64,000 bases of DNA from contig CM031562.1 in NCBI GenBank assembly GCA_018466975.1, positions 1,364,001-1,428,000 on the forward strand. Direction: 5' to 3'. Position 1 is the first letter of the stretch. The number at the start of each line of letters is the position of its first letter. The translations under genes were made by a program, and so were the position numbers. The notes under the pieces were generated by a model that had not been told where the DNA came from, ran no database searches, and was given only the letters and a program-made list of their open reading frames with translations. Source of the stretch: Sparassis latifolia. Taxonomy: Eukaryota > Basidiomycota > Agaricomycetes > Polyporales > Sparassidaceae. Below, piece by piece: positions 46,285-58,800 of the stretch.

Positions 46285-49053
46285 TCAACAGTCGTCATAA
46301 TAGTAGTGTGGTGATGAGAGACAATCCGCCTCCGGATCTGCCTCAGTTTGTCCCTTCGCTCTAGCAACCGAGTACTGAGCCATGCTCAGCGACTGCGAAC
46401 GAGACCACGACCGCACCACGAGCACGATACCCACAGCGAACATCACGAGCGACACAACGACCGCTCCGCAGATGAGGGATACAACGATGGCACCGTACAT
46501 CTCCAGCACGGGCACGAAGCTGATGACGGGGATCGCGGTAATAGGCTTGCGCGCCGGGACGGGCTGCGTCGCACGTTGCCTGCGCGCCAGGTACTGCATC
46601 TCGCGCCGCGCCCAGGTGCGCTTGTCGCCGGGCATGGAGCCAGGGTTGAAACCCATGTCGGGAGTCAGGCCCATAGGCGTGTCGCTGTTGTCAGAACCAC
46701 TGCTGAGGTCTGAGGGTGTGGTGGAACCAGAGCTCGGGTCAGACGGGCCTGAGGAAGAGGTAGGAACAGAGCTTGGGTCAGACGGGCCTGCAGAAGAGCT
46801 GGGACGAGTGCTCGGGTCTGACGGAGAGCTAGGATCCGACGTGGAGCTAGGATCTGATGGACCTGCGGAAGAGCTGGGACCAGTGCTCGGGTCTGACGGA
46901 GAGCTAGGATCCGACGTGGAGCTCGGATCTGATGGACCTGCTGAAGAGCTGGGACCAGCGCTCGGGTCTGACGGAGAGCTGGACGGGGAGCTAGGATCCG
47001 TGGGAGTGCTAGGAGCCGTTGGGGTGGTCGGTGTGCTGGGATCAGAGGGGCCAGAGGGGCTGCTAGGGTCAGAGCCGGGCGCTGAAGTAGAAGAAGGGGA
47101 GGCAGAACAAGAGAGATCAACGCTGGAATCTCCGGAACATGAAGTGGGGGTGGCGGAGGGAGAAGACGTGTCGGAGTCTGTGGGAATAGACGAGGAAGGA
47201 CCGTAGCTCGACCAGCCGGGGTAAGACGCCGACGAGGGCGCAGGCATGCTGGACGGCGAAGATGAGTCGGTGGGAACCGACGTCGCTGAGGCAGAAACAG
47301 GTGCCGAGCAGGCAGGGACGGAAGGAGTCGCTGAGACGGCCGCGGGCATGGATGTCGACTCGGATGCGGATGCGGAATCTGACACAGGGACAGACGCTGA
47401 CGGGGAGGCCAACGCAGACGCCGATGCTTGCGCAGCAGAGAATTCAACTTTGCGAGCTTGGTTGAACTCAGCAAACGCAGAACCCAAATCCGTTGTCGGA
47501 AGTATCTGGACGAAAGGAATGGCTGAGTGATTATTGACGAAATCACCGAAGTTGAAGCTGGGCGATCATGTGTTAGACACTGCAACATCAAAAGGCTGCG
47601 ATGATTCTACTCACGACACGTAGGCGTTCTTCAGGAAGGCATCGCCCATGATGACATCAAACTGCGGGTTTATGGGGAAGGTGGTCGGCCTGTGTGGATG
47701 GAAGTCACAATGCTGCGAAATGGACCCGGAGGGACCGACTCACCGGAAGGTGTTCACACAAACCGTCTGGTTGTTGAGCTGCGTGATAGTCGTCAAATCC
47801 AACGGGTGGATTGGCACAGTTTTGTTTCTGCGGGTGAAGTCAGACGTGCTCGGCTTACTGGGCCAAACCAAAACTTACCCGAAGGTGAACTCCACGGTGG
47901 TCGCGTTCTCGCAAGGGACAATCCACAGACCGCTGGTGTTGTCAAAGGTAGCTCCCTGGATGCTGCTGTAGATGAAGTCCACGGCTGTCTTGGGGAGCGG
48001 CGGGAACGAGAAGCCGGTATCTAGGACCGCAACGACGGAACCCTCAGGAACGCCGGGCACGCCAGAGGTGTTGAAAGCGTATGGGTTGCCGTTCACGGAC
48101 ATGCCGTCCATGATGACGGACCACCTGTTCGGCGTATTGATGTCCTGTGAGTTCGGGTAGCGCGGGAGCTGCGGCTGGTCAACAACGCTGGCGTATTGGG
48201 GGTCGTATTCCGCAATCGTGAAGATTCCCTCGGTCGTCGTCTTCTGGTCCGCTGCACGTCCGAGAAGGACGGTGAACACTGGGGGAGCGCTGGTGTTCTG
48301 CAGGAAGATCTGGTACAGAAACGGTGACCCCGCTGTCGTGTTCGTGCCGAAACTTTCCAAGATGTCGATGTCCACGGTCGAATCCTGATCAAAGCCGAGA
48401 CCAATGATACCCCGAACATCGTAGTTAAAGATGGTGTCGAAGTCTGTAGCCTATTGCAGAGGCTCAGCATGAGTCGCACATAGTGAAGAAAATGTCAATA
48501 CTCACGTTGGTCGAGTTGATAAAGGCTTGGTTAGGTACAGTGTGGGGGCCGATGGAAGCACTAGCGAGGGCAATAGGGCCGGCGACCGCGCCCTTGCCGT
48601 ACGTCTCAGTAGCATTGATATTCGTAACATTACTGTACTGTATCTGTCCAGTCGGCAGTTGAACCCACAAATCCGCGGAACCGGTGTCCAGTTGGACGAG
48701 GAAAGCTGTGAATCACAGTCAGCGCAAAGACGTGTGTCACCATGGATAGAATACGTACTCTGACCACCCAGGGTCATGTTCGTCGCATACTGTGGTGGAT
48801 TTCAAGATCGTCGGCACCGTGAATCATGGCGCAAAGGTTGTATGCCACTCACCACCGTGTCTTGGAAATTCACCACATTGTCATTTCCGGCATCAGCCAG
48901 GAAGCCGTACACTTTCATAGATCGCTCAGCGAGGATGGATGGTCTCTGCCAAGGGGACCGCGATTCCTGCGCGGATCGAGAAACGACGGGAAGAGCAAGG
49001 GCATTAGAAAGACCGCACAGCGATGCAATTAAAACGAAGAGTAGGGCGTTCAT
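46285..49053 (-). CDS. Secreted, membrane-anchored aspartic protease (pepsin A1 family)
   Basis: Signal peptide MNALLFVLIASLCGLSNALA, then a short propeptide. The first catalytic motif is FLVQLDTGSADLWVQL, partly built from a small exon. RGIIGLGFDQDSTVDID is the flap-lobe region. The second motif is VVAVLDTGFSFPPLP, with DTGF in place of the usual DTGT/S. Several N-glycosylation sequons lie between. The catalytic part ends near PFVQILPTTDLGSAF. A Ser/Pro/Asp-rich tail of about 210 residues follows, including a 25-residue tandem repeat, then a basic segment (KRTWARREMQYLARRQ), one membrane helix (IVVSLICGAVVVSLVMFAVG) and a cytosolic tail ending HYYYDDC. This architecture fits a wall-spanning surface protease (yapsin-like role, inferred). 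A TATA box lies 95-105 nt upstream. About nine introns. Confidence 0.88.
46796..47020 (-). repeat. 75-bp coding tandem repeat in the protease stalk
   Basis: Units start at 46796, 46871 and 46946 with an exact period of 75 bp. The first two units are nearly identical and the third is partial. Each codes 25 residues (DPSSTSDPSSPSDPSTGPSS and similar). Degenerate copies flank the array. The period is a multiple of three, so length changes keep the frame. Confidence 0.8.
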
Positions 49054-49147
49054 GGCGTTAAAAAGAAGAGGGAAAGGAAAAAGGAATAAGAACCGGTGAA
49101 GTTAACCAGGGAACGTTCACTGAAGAAATGGAGGTGGGGCATGGTAT

Positions 49148-49157
49148 CCTTATATCC
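49148..49157 (-). promoter_or_regulatory. TATA box of the aspartic protease gene
   Basis: The minus strand reads GGATATAAGG, about 97 nt upstream of the ATG at 49053. Confidence 0.5.
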
Positions 49158-50121
49158 TCGAAGCGGATGATGAGGCTGTTATCCTAACTTCAGCTGAAAC
49201 GTTCTGCAGCGCCTGCCGAAAGCGGTGACTGATCGGGATCTGGTAAACTGGTCACATCCTGTGACAAAGTTTTATATCAGGCAGGTTGCCTTCCCCATTC
49301 TGAGGTGGTGTGACTGATGCCCAGGCCGACCCGCCTTGATGCAACCACCCATCAGTCCAGCTCGAGATGTATCATCGTGGTCGTTGGCAGAGTCATCAGG
49401 CTGCGGCCGATGCGGCTCGCTCACTTGTTGTGAAGGCAGTGATTCATCTCAAACAGGACGCCGTCAAGGATTCTCGTTTCGGGGAGTTTCTACCTGTGAG
49501 AGCGTCAGACAGCCCTTGTGCGACCTTTTGATCCAATACTGATGACCCCTCCGAGTCCGATCCGAGCTCTTACATTCTATCAAGGAACAGAGTGGAACGA
49601 GTATAAAGACGCGCGGGTAGCTCTGAAACACATCATCCTCAAACGCGCTCACGCTAGCAAGCTGCCAGCACTTAGCGTATTTTTCAGGCTCTTATTGCTG
49701 TCTACGATCAGTCGGCTTGAAATGCGGTTGCTCGCCCGTCAAGGATAGGGAATACACGGTCACGGTGCCTGGACCCTCTGGCATTGGTCAGACTCTGGAT
49801 CTCCGCCATCTCACGTCAGTACCAATTGCGGTATTTTCTAATACGGCTGAGGGAAGAAACATTGGTCCAAGGTTCTGCGTATACCTTCAAGTTGTCTGTA
49901 GCGCTGAATGTGCACTGGCCGCGTTGGGCACGTGCAACATCCCTGCGTCGCGTCACGTCGCGTCGGGGAGTGGGCGATCGAGTTATCGAGCTCGCCGGAC
50001 CGTGGGGCCGGGAGGAGGATCCGGGTTGCATGCACTTTCTCCGCTGCCCAGAAGAGTCCCTCGCCCGTCCTCAGGATCGAGAATATTACACAGGCCAGTC
50101 GCAGGGTCCCCTTCCTGCCCT
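49158..50121. other. Divergent intergenic region, protease to xylulokinase
   Basis: No gene is supportable. One short ATG frame at 49367-49531 (+) codes 54 residues with helical-looking text (AAADAARSLVVKAVIHLKQD), which could be a small protein or a lost exon; it has no matching neighbour exon. The rest is overlapping Arg/Ser-rich frames. Confidence 0.35.
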
Positions 50122-50127
50122 TTTATA
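50122..50127 (+). promoter_or_regulatory. Possible TATA box of the xylulokinase gene
   Basis: TTTATA in the context CCTTTTATACCG, about 50 nt upstream of the ATG at 50175. The spacing is short for a TATA box plus 5' UTR but workable. Confidence 0.35.
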
Positions 50128-50174
50128 CCGTCATACCAACACCGAGCACTTTCTCCGTGTTTACTTCCCCTTCC

Positions 50175-52037
<1,863 letters not shown>

Positions 52038-52194
52038 GCTGCGCGCGCACATCAGGGATTAGACGAAAGTAAGATCTAATGGACTCGTGCTTTGTACCAC
52101 AATTCGGGTTTGTTTTGTAATCCTACACGCGAAGGACGTACATATACTAATACCACATGATAGAGATGATACTCCACATCCCCTCCACGCTGTA

Positions 52195-52600
52195 CTAGAC
52201 TACCACAAAAATATGTTTTAGAAAGCTAAGGATCACATTGCGACTGCGGCATTTCAATAGGCAACCCTTGAACCGATTCAAGGATTGAACGACTTCGGGG
52301 TTTTCGAACTTGACAATCAGTAAACGACCCAGCTGGAGTTTCTGAAGCCGCGGCAGAAAGTCTGCATCAGTCTGTCAGTCAAATTAGACCTATCCACGTA
52401 CAGGACGACACGTTCTCCATCCTTCTGAAGTTTTCTATCAAGAATGAGTTTGAGTACATCATTATGTTAGAAATGTGGAGATTCTTGATGCGTACTACGT
52501 GCTCTAAATGTCTGTAAATGGTCGTCAGGACAAGGGAATATTGAGCGAACTCCTCGCGATCGGCCGGAAATGTCAGGTCGAGCCAACCTAGTATACTCAC
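52195..52600 (-). pseudogene. Frameshifted 3' remnant of an F-box/LRR-like gene
   Basis: Three minus-strand segments in different frames read as one broken protein. First FPADREEFAQYSLVLTTIYR followed by LEHVVRIKNLHISNI (to about 52465), then a frame change to VLKLILDRKLQKDGERVVLY with VDRSNLTDR (to about 52387), then another change to DADFLPRLQKLQLGRLLIVK with a tail to a TAG at 52195-52197. No plausible splice sites join them, so at least two frameshifts are needed. The leucine pattern resembles the C-terminal part of basidiomycete F-box proteins. No F-box is left. I call it a truncated pseudogene. Confidence 0.5.
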
Positions 52601-53140
52601 ATTTTACTTCTTTATCTCACACCTCTCCCCACTTTCCCATTTGCAAAGCCCTGTGCTCATGCAGGCACAATGTTTCATTTGATATTCTGTTAGTACACAT
52701 CAGCTAGCTACAGTAAATATTGTCTACCATAAGGCTTCGCCCTCAAGAAAAATAAACTGGAACAAAAAAAAACCTAGAGCAAAAGTGTTTTTCCTGATGC
52801 CATGACATTACAGTGCTCATATGTCACTTTTTTTGGCACTGAGAGGTTGGAATATAACTGTAGACACATGGTCTAAACTATGTGAGGTCATGCATTACAA
52901 GAAAACCATACAAATAGTCATGAATAGTCAAATTTGCCAAAATTTTGAATTTGGCTGGCTACACTTTGGCTTCCCACTTTTACAGAGTGTGACATTGGTT
53001 ATTTTGGCAGTGCAATGACTGCAGTGTGATGCATGATGGTTGCTACCATACAGAAAGGGATAGTATAGGAGTAATGTGCATGGCAAATTAATTTAATTAA
53101 TTTATAGAGTGAAGTTGCTGTTATAAAAATTTTCTATATA
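52601..53140. other. AT-rich stretch directly upstream of the tRNA
   Basis: About 540 bp markedly richer in A and T than the rest of the window, with A and T runs and no convincing gene (the open frame 52821-53018 has no motif). Its position right before a tRNA gene is typical for LTR retroelement insertions, but I found no terminal repeats or target duplication by eye. Confidence 0.4.
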
Positions 53141-53226
53141 GGTCTGGTGGTCTAGTGGTATGATTCCTTCTTAGGGCATTTGCAGAAACCATGGAGGAGG
53201 CCCCGGGTTCGACTCCCGGCCAGACC
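53141..53226 (+). tRNA. tRNA-Pro (AGG) with an intron of about 15 nt
   Basis: The acceptor arms GGTCTGG and CCAGACC pair fully. D stem GTC/GAT, with TAGTGGTA in the D loop. Anticodon stem CCTTC/GGAGG (one G-U), loop TTAGGG...T with anticodon AGG. The intron lies one base 3' of the anticodon, about 53177-53191 (CATTTGCAGAAACCA), the usual place. The variable region is AGGCC. The T arm is CCGGG-TTCGACT-CCCGG, with the B box GGTTCGACTCC. A short T-run terminator (CTTTTTG) follows at 53247-53253. Without the intron it is 71 nt. Confidence 0.9.
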
Positions 53227-53345
53227 CTATAAGACGGAGTACGATCTTTTTGTCAGGCCAACTGACGTTAAATATTGGAGGCACATAAGCTAGCGAAGAA
53301 CAAGATACGCGACCGGAATCACAAATGTATTACATTACACGAAGA

Positions 53346-55575
53346 TTAGCCCCCTCCGAAGCCAGGACGGTTTCCTCGGTGCATTCCCCGTCCTGCAAAT
53401 CCAATACGGATCCCACCAAAACCTGCACCTCGAACGGGCAAGACGGGAAATTCTCCTGGGCCATGATGGTCGTTGGGCCCAGGTTCCTCCTGCGGGAAAG
53501 CACCGGGCATCCGCTGTGTACTCGTCTCCGCGTCGCTGTCATCCTGACTCTCGTCTTCAGGCTGTCAATTAACGTCACGTCAGGATCCTCGCAAGATGCA
53601 ATATGACTGTACCTCTAGGTCGATGACAAGCGCGCCCATGTGCCACCCAGAGGCCGCGGCGGCGAAACAATATTTCTCACGCGCCCTCTCACCATAGTCG
53701 AACCTCACCTCCGTCGGAACCTGCACAATAGGTGGTGTATGCGCCCACTGTGAGTTGAGCGCCGCCCGAAGGCGCTGTTCGTTCTCGAAACCGCCGGGTT
53801 GGCCAGGCTCAATCTTGGTCGGGTCACCCAAACCGAGAGCGCCCTTAGAGAAGGCTCCCCAAGTCAGGAGCTTGCCGGTGGAAGTCAAGGCACCATAGTG
53901 GTAGTCCCCGAGGACGACAGAGATCACAGATCGGTATTGTAGGGCGGGCAGGATGGTGGGAATGAAGGGTGTCGCTGCATGTGGAGTCGGAGCATCGTTA
54001 ATCTTGCCCAAGAGAACCACCGATTGGCTGCCGGTCGAGTACGCAACAAACGTTTGGAACTGGGCTGAGATCTACGATCGAGAAATGAGAGACGAGCGCA
54101 GATGCGAGACAGTACGAACGTGAGTTATGAGCATGATCTCGAGCGGCTCGAGGCGACTCTGCGCGTCTTTAGGTTCCCGAGGAGAAAATACCGGATGCGC
54201 TCTGATTTTTCCCAGTTCACAGAAGTGAGGTAGCTGTCAATTGCCTAATCAGAACTCCTGTACAAGACTTTAGAGCAAATGTACCCTCACATATTCCCAT
54301 GCATCATGTTGAGGCGAATCTTCACCGTGCAGCATGCTATATTTAAGTACGTGTCCCTTATTCGTGAGTCCAATGACAGTGTTGTCTAAAGCGGCGATCT
54401 TGATCAACTTCGTTTCCTTGCCGAGCAGGTCTTGCGACAGACCCGTCCCAAGAAGCTGAGGAAGACTCCCCGTGGGTATGGCGGGCAATCTCGTCGGCTC
54501 TACATCTTGCATGACCCACCAGTGACAAGGTATCACGTCAGGTTCTGTGGCGGAAACTCTGGCTCTTGTCGCAGGCGATGGGCTTTGGTCAAGCTCTTCG
54601 TTCGTAGTAGCAATCACCTGTTGTGTGCGGCCATCGAATGGCCAGTACACGAGGACATCGCCAGACTGCGTGAGGACGGAGGAAAATGACCACCCGCTTT
54701 CAATTTGGAGTGGAGTGGTTTCCGGAGAGGACTTGTCCAGAAGAGGAGAGGCGATGCGGAAAGGCCTACCCCAAGAGGTGAAGATCCAGACCTGAGAGGA
54801 AGCATCTATAGCCGTACAATGTAATCTTCCGCAACTGCGGAAGCTTCAGGATCATCCGCTGTCAAGCTCCGCAAGGAATACTGACCTAATGTTACGGAAT
54901 GGGACTGGAAGCTGGAGGCGCATTGGCTGCTCAGCCCTCTTGCCGGGCGAAGAATAGCCCTCACTTCGCAAGGCAAAATTAGTCCCATCAAGTGTGCCTG
55001 AGCAATGTTTCAATAGACGGATGTAAGAACGTGTTGTGTTCAATGTTTCTTACCCCAGACGTAGATATTGCCGCGAGAATCCAGGGCATGGAACGACCTG
55101 GTTGTCGGTCAGACAGAGATTAAGAGCGCATTACACATATGTTGCTTACATGCCACCAGCAACCAAGCTGATGATACGAGCACCAGGGATCTTCAAGTGG
55201 ACCGGATACGGGACGCCCTCTAGGACATGAGTTTGAGGAAACTTGATCATTCCCAGTCTACCATGACTCTTCTCCCTGGTGTGATGGGATCGTTATAATC
55301 GCTGCACAACGTGAAGATGTACAGATTACATACCCCCATACATAGACTTTGGGGTTTGCGAGACGTTTGTAAAGAAACTTCCAGCCCGTGTTTCGCGCCG
55401 TCTCTGATCCAGTGAAGTTGAAGTCATCCTGGAGCTTCCTGTGCCAGAGAGTCTCATCGGATGCAAGTAAATAGAAAAGTCGACTGGTACATGACAGCCG
55501 AAAGAGGTCGGAAAGCGCCAGTAGTGGAAGGATGTTATCGAGAAAGAGTTCAACGGGAAGATCGGTGACAGGCAT
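53346..55575 (-). CDS. F-box protein with RCC1 repeats (SAF1-like)
   Basis: Likely substrate receptor of an SCF ubiquitin ligase; yeast Saf1, an F-box/RCC1 protein, recruits adenine deaminase. The F-box is at the N-terminus: MPVTDLPVELFLDNILPLLA, then LSDLFRLSCTSRLFYLLASD and ETLWHRKLQDDFNF. RCC1-type strands follow: PKVYVWG, FHALDSRGNIYVWG, WIFTSWGRPFRIASPLLD, FSSVLTQSGDVLVYWPFDG, VIGLTNKGHVLKYS, and GDYHYGALTSTGKLLTWGAF with SKGALGLGDPTK. The C-terminal exon is acidic, then Gly/Arg-rich (GIRIGFAGRGMHRGNRPGFG), with the stop at 53346-53348. About seven introns. No break noted. The gene lies head to tail with TOR on the same strand, 276 bp downstream of its stop. Confidence 0.85.
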
Positions 55576-55851
55576 ACTGAAAGAAACAGAAGAAACGATG
55601 TATCTGGGTTCAAGAAGGGATGAGTCCGTAGATTATAGAGTTCGGGCCTATAGTACTGCGATGTGACGCCACCGACTATTACCTTATCCGATGTCGTCAT
55701 ACCACAAAGATACTGCGGCCCGCAGTATGAGTGACAATACTTGTGGGAGATTCCAGGAATATTGCAAGTATCAAAGCAAGACGTACAGTTCGTTAGCAGT
55801 GATAAATACGGTGAGAGATATGAATACAGCTAAACGTCTATCCCTCCGACA

Positions 55852-58800
55852 TCACCAGAATGCACACCTACGCAGGAGTCAACGTCGGCTACTGCAAAGG
55901 ACGCGATGTGACTTACCATCCAGAGAAGCATTGACACAGATTTTCGAGAGATGTCGCTTGGATGATGAGTTTGTCTACCTGTGCAGGCACAGAGAGAACC
56001 ACATCGGGGTTGAAATCGCGACCTGACGTAGCGGATTAACGGGAAATCGCACATAAAAAGCACCCGACTCACCAGTGAGCTTGTGTTGCACACGACTATA
56101 CACGAACAACGCCCGCTCGTTGCGCACCTCCTGGGCTTCTGCTCTCCATTATCAGTCGACGTGTCATCAGGCGGACAGTTAAATCAATGTACCTTTGAAA
56201 ATATCATTTTCATCTGCCTTCAATTTCCGTATCGGACCTTGAGGGTAAGCAGACACGCGAGCGAGCTGTTCGCGCCCGGCATCTGTACTAGCACCTAGCA
56301 GCAAATTCAATTTGAGTTCACGCGCGAGTTCACAGAGCATACCTTCAGGCCGTCGGGCGTCGACATCGGTTTGCATCAACCGCCAATTGATGAGAGGATC
56401 ATACACGAAGGCCTCAAGCACGGCCATGAGGGACTCCTTGTTATCTCGAAGGACCTTCATGCTGATTTCGCAAGTATGTCTGAAGCTGCCCTCGATGCCG
56501 CTGACCTATTGGAAGGACCCTTCAACATACACCACAGTTGACGGACCATCGGACACACCTCCATCGCATGCGTGAGCATCCTCGTTAATCGGAAAGGAAT
56601 CTTCTCAGGGAACTTGTCGCGGTGCATAGCCACCTCGAAACAGTCCCCGAAGTCGATGTGCACTACCTTGCCCGTGTTCCGTTCCAGCATCAAGTTGGAA
56701 GGGTGGCGATCACCCAAACCCAGGATGTGACCCACCATACTGTTGACAGCCAGAGATCTTGTGTACGTCGCGCGACGTTCCAACCAATGTTCTGAGTTGA
56801 CGCTCTTCAACCAGAGAACTCGGTATAGATCTTGGCCGGTCGTGTTCTCCAAAGCATACTCGAAGACCTCTATTTTCTGCAGGAGAATCAGGTTCTCGTA
56901 GTCCGGTGCCATCTGCAAGACATGCGATCAGCTATAATTCATGAATAGTAACGGGCTGGAATCACCTGTAGCATCAAACGATACTCAATGTTCAACAAGA
57001 TCTTCCTTGAGTCGCGATAGTCTCGGACAAGTACGTGCATAGTATCACTGTCCTGCACCCAACCAAGTAGACCGGCATTTGGAGCCAATGGAATGACCGG
57101 GTATCGCTGAATGTTCAGATGTCTCTTGAAGCAATCCGTGTCTACCGAGAGCAAATTGTTGACCAGGCTGAACAACTGCATGACACGCTCATCCTGCCGC
57201 AAGTCCTCGTGACCTGCAGGGATGCTCTGAGCGATGATCTGCAACGAGTTAGAAAACCGACAAACCTTTCAAGAGGTAGTGGTAGTCCTTGCCGTCACTA
57301 CCTTTCAGCGATAGCCGACGTGGTCGCTGCTTGGACGTGATGACCGTCAATTTCGTGGCGAAGCTAGCGATCTTGATAACCGGCTTTCCACTTTGATAGA
57401 TTCCTGCAGTCGTGATGAATGGATGTCGAACATAGCATACGCTATGGAGGAACGAAGAAGACACACCTGGCACCGCGAGTTCTAGGTTGCGTGCCTTGAG
57501 AAGCTCGGGGGAAACATATTGCAAATCTAACGTTGTCAACTGTGGTAGTTGTTTCTCAATCTTCTTGAAAACCTGGTCGGGGACGTTAGCCGAGAACAGG
57601 TCTGGTACTCAAATTTGACCTACTCCATAGTAAATTTCCCAAGCCTTCTCCAGATCCCTGTTCTCACCGTATACTCGGTACCGCTTGCAAGCTTCCCGCG
57701 CTTCGTGCAGATCTCTTCCAAAGACCTGCGCGAATGACGTTTCCCGAGCTGTTTTAGGACCCTGCGAAACACATTAACTGAGAAACGTAACGTCAAATCA
57801 CGAAACCTACAGCCTCCAGCATGTCATGTAATGGCTCCAAGAACGCGATCATGCCTTCAGGATTCTTGTCAGTGAAGTAGAGTCGCGAAGCTTCTTCAAG
57901 CCCTTCGTGCCAGAGTTCGTGCCAGATGATGGCCACCCTGATGAGTTCGTGGCTCACGAGTAGCGCCTGCCAACCGGAGATCAGTATGACACCGGGAGCC
58001 GTACAACGAAACAGACCTGAGCCACAATAATTGGACTATGTTCTCTCATCCGATCCATGATCGCAAGAGCAGCGCTCTTTCGAGAAGCGCTAGAAGATTT
58101 CGAAGCGACAGTGAGGGGGTAGACGAGAGCTTGAGGATGGTGTCTGCCAACGTCGCTGAGTAAATTGTTGATGTTGCGACGAATGTTGGCGTTGGGCGTT
58201 TGAATCCGAGCGATGATCTGCAATCTCGTTGATATCTAGATGGTCCACTTTAAAGGTGACACATACCTGAGGGATCACCTCGAGCCAGGTATCCACCTCA
58301 ACATCAGTGAAACCGCTGCTCATAGCATGACTGACTTCCTCTTGTGCGCCATATTTGAACCACAAGGTGAGGAGTCGTAAGGTATCTTGCAAAGCGTTTT
58401 CGTTCTTCAGAGAGATTGAACGGAAGAGGCCTAACCAACTAATGAGTTTCGCTGACAATGTTCCTGAGATGAGGCTTACCTTCCACAGCTTGCACAATAT
58501 GCATAGCCAAATCGGGGTTCGGCAAATCTGAGGTCCTGTTCTCGCTCTGAGTTTCGAGATATCCAACGACTTCGAAGTTGGCTAGCGCCCACGTATGCCA
58601 TGCTTTATACCACGTTGGATCATAGTATGTTGCGAGGTAATAGGAATGCAAGATGTCTTTGATATTCCTCTGTTACAAGAGTGAGCAAACGCAATTGCGC
58701 TCGAATGTATAGTGCAACGCACGGTGCTCCAGTTGTCTTTTAGAGCGACTTCCCATTCACCCTGCTTGAAGTAGCACCGTGCGAGTAGACGCGAGAGTTC

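Noticed and set aside
46382..47206. 274-codon + strand frame rich in GSDGPAEELG repeats
   Set aside because: It is the antisense of the protease Ser/Pro stalk. The minus strand has the catalytic motifs, signal peptide and membrane helix, so this frame is a mirror of the repeat.
46665..47591. 308-codon minus frame rich in Arg/Pro/Leu
   Set aside because: A second frame of the same protease stalk, out of phase with the real exon. Low complexity and no function.
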